NCBI RefSeq assembly: GCF_010093595.1
Contig: NW_022985460.1
Coordinates: forward strand, 578,853-642,852
DNA: 64,000 bases
Direction: 5' to 3'
From: Mytilinidion resinicola
Taxonomy: Eukaryota > Ascomycota > Dothideomycetes > Mytilinidiales > Mytilinidiaceae
Positions 12,901 through 23,905 of this stretch are shown here, one piece after another. Every line of letters begins with the position of its first letter. Within the stretch, counting starts at the first letter, position 1. The position numbers and the translations under genes were made by a program. The notes below the pieces were generated by a model that was given only the letters and a program-made list of their open reading frames with translations, was not told the origin of the DNA and made no database searches.

Positions 12901-15900
12901 CGTCGGAGATGTTAGCGTCCAGCATGAACTGCCGGAAGTTGACATTCATGAAGAGCTGTGTGAGGAGCGAGTTCATGTAGCATATTGCCCGCGGGTTGAC
13001 AAGGCCCACGTAGCCAGTAGAAGACCGAATTTCGGTGCTTCGATCAATGCCGTAGTTCCAGGACTGAATCTCATCTAGGTCTAGCGCATCGTTGCTGAGC
13101 AAGGAATCGGTTAATGATAGAAGCAATCCGTAGCTGCTACTATCCTCTGCTAGCGCTAGGATGAGTTCATACAACTCTTTTCTTGTTTCGCTGTTCAGGA
13201 CCGGGAGGATGATTTGTTCATTCGGATCCACTTCGTAAGATAAGTTCGCTGGCGGTGGAAAGAGAAACTTTGAGAAGGTCTGCTCCATAAGCGTTCCGGC
13301 ATCTAATGGCTTCTTGAATGATTTGAGAGACTGAATGCAGGACCGGAGAAGTTTGGTGAATCCTAGAACGACGGTGTCAACCTCGTCGCGGCCAACGAAC
13401 TCCTCATGTTTGTATCGAAGTAAAAGGCTGCTCCAAGAACTCAAGAAGACCCGAAGGGTAGGCTCGTCGCGGTCGTACTCGTCATTTCTCCGGAGAACTT
13501 GCTCCGCAATGTCGAACAGTTGAGCTGACTGCCGCGGGTACTCAACGGAATGGGGGACGATCGAGGAGATTGTTTTCCAGTAGAATGAGGCAATCTCACT
13601 TGCTGTCAACGGCGAGGAGGATGGTAGAGCACCGCCGCACACGGACGCAATCGATTTTGCAACCATTTGTCGCAGATCACTGCTTCCATTGACAAGAAGC
13701 AGTATCTTGTGGAGCGACTCGAAGTCCGCCCGAGAAACGAATGCCTCCCAGACCTTCCTCGAGTGTAGAAATGCCTCTAATATGGTGGCGTAGCAATCAG
13801 CGACGGCTCCAGTGTTTCCGTTGTCAAGCGCTTTGTATATCACCGAAAATAATCGGTCTACCAAGAGCTTTTCGTCTGAGAAATAGTTCGATGAGAGGTC
13901 TTGGAGTGGTCGTTCTACTTCAGGTCAGTCGGTGAATTTAGCCCGAAGGGATTCGCGATGAGATGATACCTTTAAGAAAGCTGAGTAGCACATTGACTAA
14001 GACCGAAGCAAGAGGGACATCATGTTTACCCGCCAAAGAAGCACCGATTAATTCATTGTTGAGAAGAGCTGAGTCCAATAGCTGGATTGTAGTAGAGAGA
14101 AACTTTTCGTCGACGATACCCTTGGATTGATCAGTTTGTAAAGCCCAGAGATAGCTCGAACGGATGTAAGTACCTTATTCAATTGGGCACGCAATCGACT
14201 CTGAAGTGCTAGGCCGGCATATTTGGCCTGAAAGACCTTACCAGGCGGAAATATGTCGGTGCTGCGGGCAGTGCCAGTTGCGACTGACTCGGCAATTGCT
14301 TCTCGGGGCTTTAGAAGGAAGAGGAAATCGTACATCTGGGAAAGTCAGCATAAACCACACATTTTGGAATATTCAGCACTGACCGCCTCACTGATATGAT
14401 CCTCGGAGTCCATGCACGAGTACATCTCCTCGAAGTGGTTCAATATGGTCGTCTCAAAGATGGAGCAGTTAGCATCGATGTTGACCTCGGGCTTTAGTGG
14501 CTCTCCATCCACTGCTTTGCTGACGAGGATCCAGTCTATACCAGGAACTTCGTGGAGTTGCTTGTCTGCGGAGTCTTGAACGGAGAAATTCTGGCCGCCC
14601 ACAATGAACCTCAGCTTTGTGAAACCTGTCAGACGACAAAGACGATCGTGCAGTTCTTGAACCGTGTCCTCCTTGCCGATGACAATGAGTTGCCTCTCGT
14701 TCGAAGCGCCGCCAAATACTTGGAATCTAACTTGAAACGGCTCCCCGCGGTACAGCTCCTGCTCGATGGACTCGCACGCCGACTCTGCCTTACGGGAGTG
14801 GGCAAACTCGGGCTTGCTTCGTATCGTAAGCAAAAACAGCTTTGCGAAGAGCAGTGTCCGTGTGAAATGGCGCTCGTGCGCGCAAATCTCCTCATCTGAG
14901 GCAGCAACGACCATTGGCTCGCCTTGGCCAGTAGATCCGACCGTACTGCCTGGCCTGAGGATATGATAAGAGGACAGGAGTCGGTTTGTGCACTCTTCGG
15001 CGAGTGCGGCGTGCGCTTCCTCTACTTGCTCGAAAGTTACTCCAGCATTACGATAAACTTCGAGGTATCGCGCAGCCAGATTCTTCGCAGAGACGTCTAC
15101 CACCAGATCGGTATGTGCGTTCAAAACTAGCGGCCAAAGCAGATTCGCGCCAGGAATCGCAAGAACTTCGTTGTTGCTGTTATCGTCAGGCGCTTTTGTC
15201 TTCCTCTCCTGAACAGGGACAAGCCGGGTAATGAACTCATATAGTCCTTTGGTATAATAGATCGGGTCTACCCTGGGGATGAAATCCGAGAGAATGAGAG
15301 CACAAAACTCGTTCCGAAGAGGACTACGTTTCGCAGCTTCGATGATAAGCCACCAAGCTTGATCGCGCATGTCGTTGTTCCAAGCATCCTTGCCAAAGAT
15401 GTGATCCCAAAGCTGGCTGTAGAGCTCGGATGGCACGTGAGTGGCAATGTGTGCGATCAGATAAAGGCGATACTTAAGGGCCTCATTTGTTTGCTCGCTA
15501 GAGCGCTCATTCTCGACATAGTCGCATAGCTCCAAGACCAAGTGACGACCTAGATCCAAGTTGCTCATTACCCGACTATCTTCGTAGCTGTGGGCTTTGT
15601 GGAGCAGGAAGAATGCATGAGCACTGCCTGTAGCCTTCGGTGACTTGTTTTCAATGTTATCGACGCAGGATTGATATATCTTGAGGCGTTCTTGACCGTT
15701 GACAATAGAGGAGGCCAGATTGCCGAGCTGTTCTGCGGCTTCGGAGTAAAGAGAGTTGGTGAGCTTCGTTGATGCCCTACTCGGCCCAGTATCCTGCATC
15801 ATACGGACAAACAACTCTGCCGGGCTCGGACGATCATCAAACGAGTTCCAAACATAGTGGTTCCGGATGATGTGCACAGTGATCTCTCGGGCAAATCTCA

Positions 15901-17874
15901 ACACTTCCAAGGTGTAAGATTCGATTGGCATTTGGTAGAGCTTCGTAATCATTGCGAGTAGATCGTCCAATAGCATCAGATTAACAATCTGCTTAAGCAT
16001 GAGGATGATTGCGCTGACAACGCGTGGATCGGGGCTGTGTGTAATGGCGCGCCATATGGCATCCGTTTCCTTGTCAGTAAATCGACGGGTGACGACCAAA
16101 AACCCAACGATGTTGCCACTCCGTGAAATGAGCTGTGGATGAGAATCAACTCCAATGATGTAATCAACTACCTTGCCATGGAGCAAGTAATCGGCCAAGT
16201 ATTGCATCAAGGGGTGGTCGTGCCCAAGGCCATTGTACTCTTTCCATATCTCTACCAGTTGTGTGTCCATGGTGCTGATGCACACGACGCGGAGCTCCAT
16301 TCGGCCTTTTGATATGTACTTCTTGAGTAGCTTGAATTTCCATGCATTGGATGCCAACGCCGGGAGCAAGTCCGAGCTGAAGTTCTCTGACGCTGTGGTA
16401 GATGCCATGTTCTCCTCGACAGGGCTAGAGGACGTAGAAGACGCTGAATCTCCGTCGAATCCCATGAACTCATCTGCAAGCTGTTTCGCTTTCTGAGGGT
16501 CCAGAAGAGCGACGGCTTTGAGTAGAATTGAGCAGGCCAGAACCAGATCGCGGTTGAACTGTACATCGAGGATCTTCCCGGGTGCCTGCAGGTCTGCATC
16601 ATAGACTCGAAAGGCGCGGAGTAATATGTCGCAGAGCTGTGGCACCTTGGCAGGGTCAATTATTTGCGGCGTTTCAAGAATAATACGGCAAATGTTATTC
16701 AGAAGCGGTATGACGCTGTTCGCGATCCAATTCTTGACCGGTACTGGGCCCTTGGCCCAAGACACTTCTGCGAGACGAACGAACTGAAGAATGCCATTGG
16801 AATCATCCTTGAGCAGTTCCATGACCAATCGGTTCACCAAAGTTTGGGTTTCTTCGTTGAACTCCTTCTGGATCTGGCGGAAGAGGTTGTTCGAATCGCC
16901 GCGTAGTATGGCAGTCATAGCCCTAAAGTGTGGAACACACATAACGCGATGCTCCGGATGAGTTTCTTCCGGCAAAGATTCGAGGCGCGCGACGTCAATC
17001 TTCGTAATCCGAACGCATGTCTTGAGATATGCCAGCAGGCACTTGCCGACGATGTCTGTTGCGGATCCCCCGTGCACAGTGAAGTCATCACCCAGTGGAT
17101 ATCGCCGATTAAGGGCTCTCCTGAATATGTCGGCGATTCCATCCCAGAAGTCGGCTTCTTTCACATAGAAATCTTCCCACTGCGAAGGGTGGCTAGGGTA
17201 CTGGTTCAGCCAGTCGGCAAGCTGAGGCAATAGAGAAGGCTCGAGATTGTCCTCTGGGGTAGAGTTAGCATGACTTGGTTGTGGAACGCATCCTCTGAAG
17301 CAATGAGGGGGCGGGAGAGGAAGAGGAACGTACGGGCTGATACATGGATGCCAATCTGGTGGAGAGCGCTTGGAAGCCCGTTCAAGCGTTCACGGAAAGG
17401 AAACTGCAACATGACCTCTCGGACGGTCACACCAATCTCAATGACCTGTGGCTCCATGTAGCCATCGTCGGTATCTCCATCTAGATTGATTTCCACCACG
17501 GGGGGGCTGTCGGCGGCCATGTCGTCCTCCATAGCGGCGTTTCCAGGGTCGACAAGCACGGGCGGCGAGTCTGAGCCGGTGAGGTCGGCAGGCAGGTCGG
17601 CCGATGAGTCTGGCTGCGACGAGGGAGGGTGTGAGCGCACGTTGATGGTCACCTCGACGGGCTCGGGGGTGTGGTTTCCTGGGGACTGCGTGTCGCTGGT
17701 GGAAACATCCACCGACATTCTACGGGTGGCTTTGCTGCCGCTGTCTAAGCGCGGTCGTTTGCGGGTGAGGGTGCCAGTGGAATCAGCGTCTTCCATGGAG
17801 TCGCGGCGAGGAGGCGAGGAGAGGCCGGAGGTTTGTTCAGAGTCGCCAGGCTCCATTAGATCATGCTCCGTCAT
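9996..17874 (-). CDS. Large ubiquitin carboxyl-terminal hydrolase (USP family)
   Basis: Eight minus-strand exons: 17334-17874, 14384-17253, 14174-14335, 13970-14120, 12511-13914, 12387-12441, 10227-12331 and 9996-10165; every junction keeps phase and the total is 2,485 residues, the size of the fungal USP9X/USP34-like hydrolases. It should be a cysteine protease that removes ubiquitin from proteins. The Cys box is visible (AICYMNSLLTQLF, near residue 1,450), a zinc-ribbon-like YKCESCGGKFV in the 55 base exon, DNLIFHLKRF, and the His box GHYYSFIRE with WLDFND. The first ~180 residues are acidic and serine/proline-rich. The C-terminal ~600 residues are helical and match the long tail of this family. 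The start is uncertain: the frame is open to 18,030, where TAG precedes GCTCCAGAG as a good 3' splice site, so an upstream exon (18,030-18,290) may exist. The ATG at 17,874 is the first in-frame ATG without it. The Cys box reads NPRAICYMNS where most USPs have N-G-T-C-Y-x-N; the catalytic Cys is kept. Confidence 0.88.
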
Positions 17875-18556
17875 GGGGGAGAGTGAACGGCGGAGGAGAG
17901 GGCTTGAGTGGCACCTCGCTGGCGGGGCAGGAAAGGCCCGCGCGAAGGAGGTGGAGGGTGAATCGGGGTCGTCGCAGGCAGGAAGGCTGTGGTCGAGCAC
18001 GCTCGGGGGGAGGAGGCCGTTCTCTGGAGCCTAGCGGGGCTGCGGGAGCAACAACACCAACGAAGAGCCGCAGCGCCGGGCAGGCCACATTGAGGCAGCT
18101 GGAGCAGGCGGCAGAGGAGGGGCCAACGCGTGCGCGAGAGAAGTCAGCGGTGGTGAGATGGCTAGTGGAGCAATGGAGGGGGGTTTTGCGAACGCGTCGT
18201 GGGGAACCTTTCCAAGCAGTGGCAGCTTGCCCGCCTGTGGTCGATGCTGCACGCTTTAGCGCGGTCCCGCCGAACGTCATGGTCATTGGCTCCGCCGAAC
18301 GGTCAACACCACGGCTACAAGACCACGAAGTGAGGCCAGAGCGGCATCAACCGCGTCTTGTCTCGTCCAGGCCCTCTCACTTCGTTCTTCATTCCAAATA
18401 GTCCTCAGGCCGGGTCTATGTGCTCGCGGAAATTGCTGCTACCTAGGTACATACGCAAACTCAGGAGGGCAGCAGCGCAGCTTCACGGCCGTGTACGACA
18501 CCACTATCTCGGACTTTCTCCTCCAATCAGCCTCGCCGCAGAGCCTTGTCCCCGCT
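17875..18556. promoter_or_regulatory. Divergent promoter region, ubiquitin hydrolase / POP3
   Basis: The flanking genes are divergent, so this 0.68 kb must supply both promoters. 17,875-18,030 is open in the hydrolase frame and may be coding if an upstream exon exists. 18,031-18,286 (minus) contains an open frame starting at an ATG at 18,286 that could be that exon, but I found no decisive donor site. The rest shows no gene. Confidence 0.4.
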
Positions 18557-19607
18557 ATGGCACCCCCAGGCGCAGGCGCGTCAAAGAAGGGCCAGAAACA
18601 AGTATTCAAGCTTGACTCCCCCTTCACTGAAACCACCATGTATGCCATTCGGGTGCCTGCAGACGCATGACTGAACTGTATCAGGCCTCCTATCGCCGAT
18701 AACGACAAGGACATTATTCTCGACATGCTGTGCAAGTAGGTATCCGTTCCTATCAAGAATTTATATAATCACGTGATCTGCGTCACATGATTCTTACCCT
18801 TTCCTCTATTTCCTTCAGTCCTGTAAAAGACTTTAGACAGCTAGAGAATCCCCTGGAGAAACCCTCAATCTTATGTGCCACCGTTCCCATTCCAGATCTA
18901 TGTCCTCTTTTCTCCACTCCCTAATCGCATCAACCCATACACCACATTAACACAGCCCTTCCAGCCTCCTCACCCCCATCGGCCGCCACCGCACCGCCCA
19001 CATCCTTCCATCCAAAGGTCGTTCTAATCGCAACCTCAAGCGCAAACGCGCCGCCCAAGTCCCACCATCCCCACCATCCCAACAACCACCACCACCGCCT
19101 CCTCCCGCACCCACCCTCTCAGCCCACCTCACAATCGGCCTAAACGCCACAACCCGGCACCTAGAAGCCCTCGCCGCCCAGCCCACCCCCTCTCCAACAC
19201 CGCCAGCAACATCACCAGAAGCCGGAAAGCCAGCTCCAACACGCGCACTCGCCCTGGTCCTGATACCGCATCCGAACCCCGCTCGCTCGCTCATCCACGC
19301 GCACATCCCGACGCTTGTGGCGCTTGCTTCAGTCCAAGGCGATCAACTGGCTAAAGGGACCACAGAGCGGCAACCTACTCGCCTCGTGGCGCTACCGTCG
19401 TCGAGCGAAGCACGGCTCGCGAGCGCGCTGCACCTCCCGCGGCTCAGTGCGCTTGGGATACTGGAGGGTGCGCCGGGGGCGGATGCGCTGGTGGAATTTG
19501 TGCGAGAGAAGGTGGGATGCGTAGAGGTAGGGTGGCTAGGAGAGGCGGGGTTAGAAGGGAACGGGGAGAATGGGGGGTGGAGAGGGATAACAGGTAGAGT
19601 CGGGTAA
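18557..19607 (+). CDS. POP3: RNase P/MRP protein subunit POP3
   Basis: Three exons: 18557-18639, 18685-18735 and 18965-19607, giving 258 residues. POP3 is a protein subunit shared by ribonuclease P and RNase MRP, which process tRNA and rRNA precursors in the nucleus. The match rests on the N-terminal family pattern: FKLDSPFTETT, then DKDIILDMLCN joined across intron 2 to LLTPIGRHRTAHILPSKG, and a lysine/arginine-rich stretch RNLKRKRAAQ. The third exon carries a proline-rich insert and an alanine/leucine-rich C-terminal domain. For intron 2 I chose the acceptor at 18,964 over the one at 18,954 because it restores the family sequence CNLLTPIG. Intron 1 is only 45 bases; intron 2 is 229. Confidence 0.78.
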
Positions 19608-19777
19608 GAAGGGGGAGGGAAGGAGACGAGTTAATTTCCAAAATAGACAAGACGCAATGAAACAGATGAACCAACGGCCATCAAAGAGTTTCGATACTGG
19701 TTGTAAGAGTATGACGATGCTGATATATGCAATCACTCTGCCCGATCTCACACCAAACAGATCCCCGCTGGACAGCC

Positions 19778-21881
19778 CTACCACTTCCCCCCCTTCCCCT
19801 TCCCCTTCTTCTTCTTCTGCTGCCCTCCGCCTCCACCCCCGCCCGCCTTCACCTCCGGCTTCGCCTCCACCTTCTCCTCTGCCACCGGCCCCCCCTGCGT
19901 CAGCCCCGCCGCCCTGGCTTTCCCCTTCCGTCCCTTAGGCCGGTAATAGCTCCGATCCTTCATCGGCAACCACCGCTCCTCATCCATCTTCTTCCCCTCG
20001 ACAAAATCCTTCGGCATCCGATTCTTCCTGATCCTCTTCACCTCCGGCTTGACCGCCTTATCACCTGCGCGCTTCTTGCCAGCATCAGCCGCAAGCGGCG
20101 CCTGCGAGGGCGGCAGCGCGACGCCCGCTTCCTCCAGGCTCGCAGCATCGATACCTTGCACCAGCTTCGCGACAGGCGGGAGGCTATCCACGAGCTCTTT
20201 ATCCAGTTTCTCCGGCGCGATGATGGCGTACGCGGCGACCAGGCCAGCGCCAGCAGCGCGGTCGGTTTTATCCGCCGCGTGTAAGCTGGAGAATATTTCC
20301 CCGGCGGTGCTGAGGTCTTCTTCGTTGTAGCTGTCCAGCAAGGCTGTGCCCGCTGCGCGCAGGAGTGTCTTTGGAGGCGTCTTTGATTTGCGCCGCCAGT
20401 AGCTCGCTGCCCGTGCTAGCTCGTTCTTGCTGTGCGATTTCCGGCCTTGGATGGCGTAGAGGCTTACCATTGTCGCTATGAGGCCGGGGGCGAAGCGGAC
20501 GTCGAGATCGGCGGGTGTGGCGGACGTTTCCAGACGGCGGAAGAAGGATTCGAGGAGGGAAGTTGCGGCGGCGTGGTTGTTTGTTAAGAGGTATAGTTGC
20601 GTTACTGTGAGGAGCAGGCCAACGTCTGAGGGTCGCTTTTCGAGAACGGGGAGGACTTCCTTGATGGCAGCTTTCTCTTTTAGGGCATGTGCGTGGGCGG
20701 CGGCGTTGAAGACTGCAACAGAGACGGGGCCAGGTGATATGGTTGGAGAAGGTTGGCTTGAGAGATACTTGGAGGATGAGTTGGCAACACCAGCGTATTT
20801 TCCGCTGAGTAGGTCCATGGCATATTTGTTCTGGCGGAGAATCGTGGATTGGAAGGTGAAATGCTGATCCGTTGGAGGAGGAGCCGGTGTCGAGTTCATG
20901 AGGCGATGGGATAGATACGGATTCGAGTGTTCTTTGGACGCTGCAATGGAGTTGACTTGAGCAATGTGTCTAGTGGAGAGCTCACGAATTCTACGCATGT
21001 TAGACTCCTTTCCTCCGCGAAATGTGAGAACACTTACTCCGCAAATGGCAAATTCGAGCACAGCTCCTCCGCTTCATCAAGCTTTCCCATTTGCATCAAC
21101 ACATATACTTGCTGCACCAATATTGGTAGAATTTCTGCCTTCTTCTCCGCCTCGGTCAGATCCTCCAACGCGTTGCACAAGTCTCTCGATCTTTGCAGCA
21201 GGAAATCTCCTTGTTTCAGCTCGCCTCTCGAAATGCTCACACAAGCAGCATTGTAAGACGTCTCGAATGCCTCCAAGTCCTCTCTTGCAGACTTCTTCCT
21301 CACAGCTATATCCCCTTGCCCGGACCACTCGAGTTGAGCATCTACAGCACCGGAGTTGATCCTCAGATCATTTTCCTCATTCTCAAGACCACCATCCTGG
21401 GAGGCCAGTTCCTGGTATATCCGCGCCGCCCGCGCAAAGTCCTCGATACGATAAGACTACATGCGTGTCAGTCTCCAATCCTCACAATTATAATTCAAGA
21501 TCTAGTATCAAGCCTCGAGGCCCAACCCGCCAGAACTTCAACAGTGCCACTCACCGCCTGCGCAAGCACATGCCTCGCACCTCTGCTTTCATCCGCTTTC
21601 ACCACTTCTACAGCCTCCTTCGGCCTTCCGGCCCTGTATAGCGCATATGCGTACTCCAATCCCGCGCTCTTCTTCAACTTCTCTCCGCCTTTCTCGAAGG
21701 CGTCTAGGGTGTCCGCATATCTTTCTAGATTCAGCAGCGCAACCACGCGTACATGCTGTGCTTCGATGTCGGTTTTCGATTTCTTGAGAGAGGCGTTAGC
21801 GGCATTGAGGACGGCACTGTGGTCCGTGAGGTGGGTTTGCGCGAGGAGGGCGGAGAGAGATGGCGTCGGGGTCGTCATCAT
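19778..21881 (-). CDS. SRP72: Signal recognition particle subunit SRP72
   Basis: Three minus-strand exons, 21555-21881, 21038-21456 and 19778-20990, give 652 residues. SRP72 binds SRP RNA together with SRP68 and is needed for co-translational targeting to the ER. Seen: tandem TPR-like helices in the first ~400 residues (for example AGLEYAYALYRAGRPKEAVE), the family segment RELSTRHIAQVNSIAAS with NPYLSHRL, and the RNA-binding C-terminus KRIRKNRMPKDF followed by ERWLPMKDRSYYRPKGRK, then a glycine run and a lysine-rich end KKKKGKGKGGKW. Two ATGs lie side by side at the start (21,881 and 21,878). It is tail-to-tail with POP3, 170 bases apart. Confidence 0.92.
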
Positions 21882-22299
21882 AGGACTGTTCGATTATGAG
21901 ATCGCCATGGGAGTTGTCGGTATCTTGGAGGAGTGAGATTGTCTGGAGTAATTGTGCGTCGGCTTGATGATCGTGATGTTAATGTTGCTGTATCGAAGTC
22001 GTAGTGGGGTTGAGGTGGGTTAGCTCTCGCTAATTTTTGACGAAACGATGTCAGAGGTCCAATATATGTCAAGGAGAGGAATTATAGTCAGGAATTCACA
22101 ACGTAAGCAGAATGTGTTCTATCTGTTGATTCTTATTGCAGAGCTAGCTAGAGTTGCAAAAGTTTATCAGGGAGCCTCCAAATCCATCAGAGATGGCCCA
22201 TTTTCTTCGCCTGTAAATGCGACATGACGACCAAACCCAAGGTATAATGCTCCAACTTAGCTAACCAAACGCCATCGCTATATGCACGGAATAGAGACC
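21882..22299. other. Short intergenic region between SRP72 and TFIIE-alpha
   Basis: 418 bases between two minus-strand genes; expected to hold the SRP72 promoter and the TFIIE-alpha 3' end. No gene seen. Confidence 0.5.
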
Positions 22300-23559
22300 T
22301 CACATCGCGTCTTCGAACTCGTCTTCCTCCGACTCGGATCCTCCTCCAGCTTGCGGAGACGGGGCGGCAGCTGGAGACGAGGCTTCGAACTTCACCTGAG
22401 GCGGAGAAGGCACCGGCGGCGACAATTTGGCCCGCTTAGGATCCGGCATGTCAACTACGCCTGCGGTGACCACATCCTCGAACTCATCGTCATCGTCCTC
22501 TTCCTCTTCCTCCTCCTCGGCTTCCTTTGCCTGGCGCTCCTGCTCAGCTTTCAGCGCCTCGAAGTACGCGTCGAGCGCAGGATCTTTGTTCTTACGGCCC
22601 TCCTCTTCAGCTTCTGTCTTGAAGGAAGGCGTGCTTGTTCCATTCACCGGACCGCCAGAATCCTTTCCATTTTTGCTGAAGTATTCCTTGTCGTCGACAG
22701 TGGATTTGATATGCCACTGTGGAAGCTCGTTCTGCTTGGAGATCTGTTCTAGCTTTGCGAGCTCTGCTATGCGTTGAACCTCCGTATACTCTTGGTCGGT
22801 GGCAATGTTGATTTCGATCTTTTCTGGGCCAGTGGCAAGTCCTTTGACGGCTGTCGGGCGTGTATTTGTGGGTAGAACAGGCTCGTGCTTCGCAGCTGGG
22901 TTGATGTCGTTGTCTCGAGGTAGCTCTCTGGCACTCTCGACAGCCTGCTCGCCGTCGATAGCTGGAATGGTAACTTCATCGATATCTTGCATGAGCTTCA
23001 GAAGCGATGCGAACTGTCGGTTGAACTTCGCAGGAGTGTCGTCGCTCTCCGCCAGCGCTTCGGAGGTTGTGTTGATCGCTCTGAGCGGCCTATTGCATGT
23101 GAGGCATAGGAACCCGCTGTCTTGGTTGTCCCAGTCGATGCTACTGAGCACATCCATCGCTGTCCACTGCGCCTTGCAGTTCGGGCAGAAGAACTCTTTC
23201 TTCTCTTGTGTAGGCTTCGCGTTCGCCTTGATCCGCTCGTCCAACATGTGTAGCCGGTACTTGGTAGCGTCGATGGCGCGGCGGTAGTCGACGTAGTAAT
23301 ATTCTCGGTTTATCGCTTTCATGGCTCCATCGCGGATTTCGGGGCGCACGAATACTGAGATCAGACCTCCTTCCCGCAGTTTGCCACAGAGTTTCTGGGC
23401 CGTCTTCAGTTGTTTGCCGTAATCCAGAACGATAGCGAGGTCGGCAAGCGACAGCGCTCTGTGGAAGATCAGTGCATCGATGACTACGATGTGCTCGGTC
23501 TCGTAGAACATGCGCACCACCGTCTTCACAAACAAGGTCGCCAGAGCCTGGGGATCCAT
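22300..23559 (-). CDS. TFA1: Transcription initiation factor TFIIE, alpha (large) subunit
   Basis: One uninterrupted frame of 419 residues. TFIIE-alpha recruits and stimulates TFIIH at RNA polymerase II promoters. The N-terminal winged-helix region (about 1-110) includes FYETEHIVVIDALIFH and a helix LGKLREGGLIS-like segment. A zinc ribbon follows at about 124-155: FFCPNCKAQWTAMD, then GFLCLTCNRPL, giving the C-x2-C/C-x2-C pattern. The C-terminal third is acidic (a run of about eleven Glu and Asp near residue 355, and EDEFEDAM at the end), as in the family. The start ATG at 23,559 gives MDPQALATLFVK, the expected beginning. It is divergent from PUS1. Confidence 0.92.
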   Translation of the reverse strand: MDPQALATLFVKTVVRMFYETEHIVVIDALIFHRALSLADLAIVLDYGKQLKTAQKLCGKLREGGLISVFVRPEIRDGAMKAINREYYYVDYRRAIDATKYRLHMLDERIKANAKPTQEKKEFFCPNCKAQWTAMDVLSSIDWDNQDSGFLCLTCNRPLRAINTTSEALAESDDTPAKFNRQFASLLKLMQDIDEVTIPAIDGEQAVESARELPRDNDINPAAKHEPVLPTNTRPTAVKGLATGPEKIEINIATDQEYTEVQRIAELAKLEQISKQNELPQWHIKSTVDDKEYFSKNGKDSGGPVNGTSTPSFKTEAEEEGRKNKDPALDAYFEALKAEQERQAKEAEEEEEEEDDDDEFEDVVTAGVVDMPDPKRAKLSPPVPSPPQVKFEASSPAAAPSPQAGGGSESEEDEFEDAM

Positions 23560-23905
23560 AGCTGCGTGGAGTCGCGTTAAGTTGTATCGAGCATCCGCGG
23601 GAGCACAAGGGGGGTAGTTCGAGAGAGTTTGTACGTGTGGTGAGGTGCGTTAGTGATGTTGGGTGTAGTGAGGTGTGGAGAGGTAGCTGGCAGACAATGC
23701 TGAGACGCAATCGAGGTGTCGTACCTTTGTAGCTTTCCGCCCTGCCAAGGCGGATCAGAGCGCCAAAGCGGTGGCAGAAAATATAAACTTAGACTGGACC
23801 AATCATCTCATTTGACGAAACTGGTGCTGAATTTCTCCGCCAGCTCCTCACTCAATTCAATCTTTTTCTATCTAGCTACTCTTCCATGCTCCTCTGTCGC
23901 CAGCC
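23560..23905. promoter_or_regulatory. Divergent promoter, TFIIE-alpha / PUS1
   Basis: 346 bases between the start codons of two divergently transcribed genes. No clear TATA box was seen; a CT-rich segment lies just before the PUS1 ATG. Confidence 0.5.
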
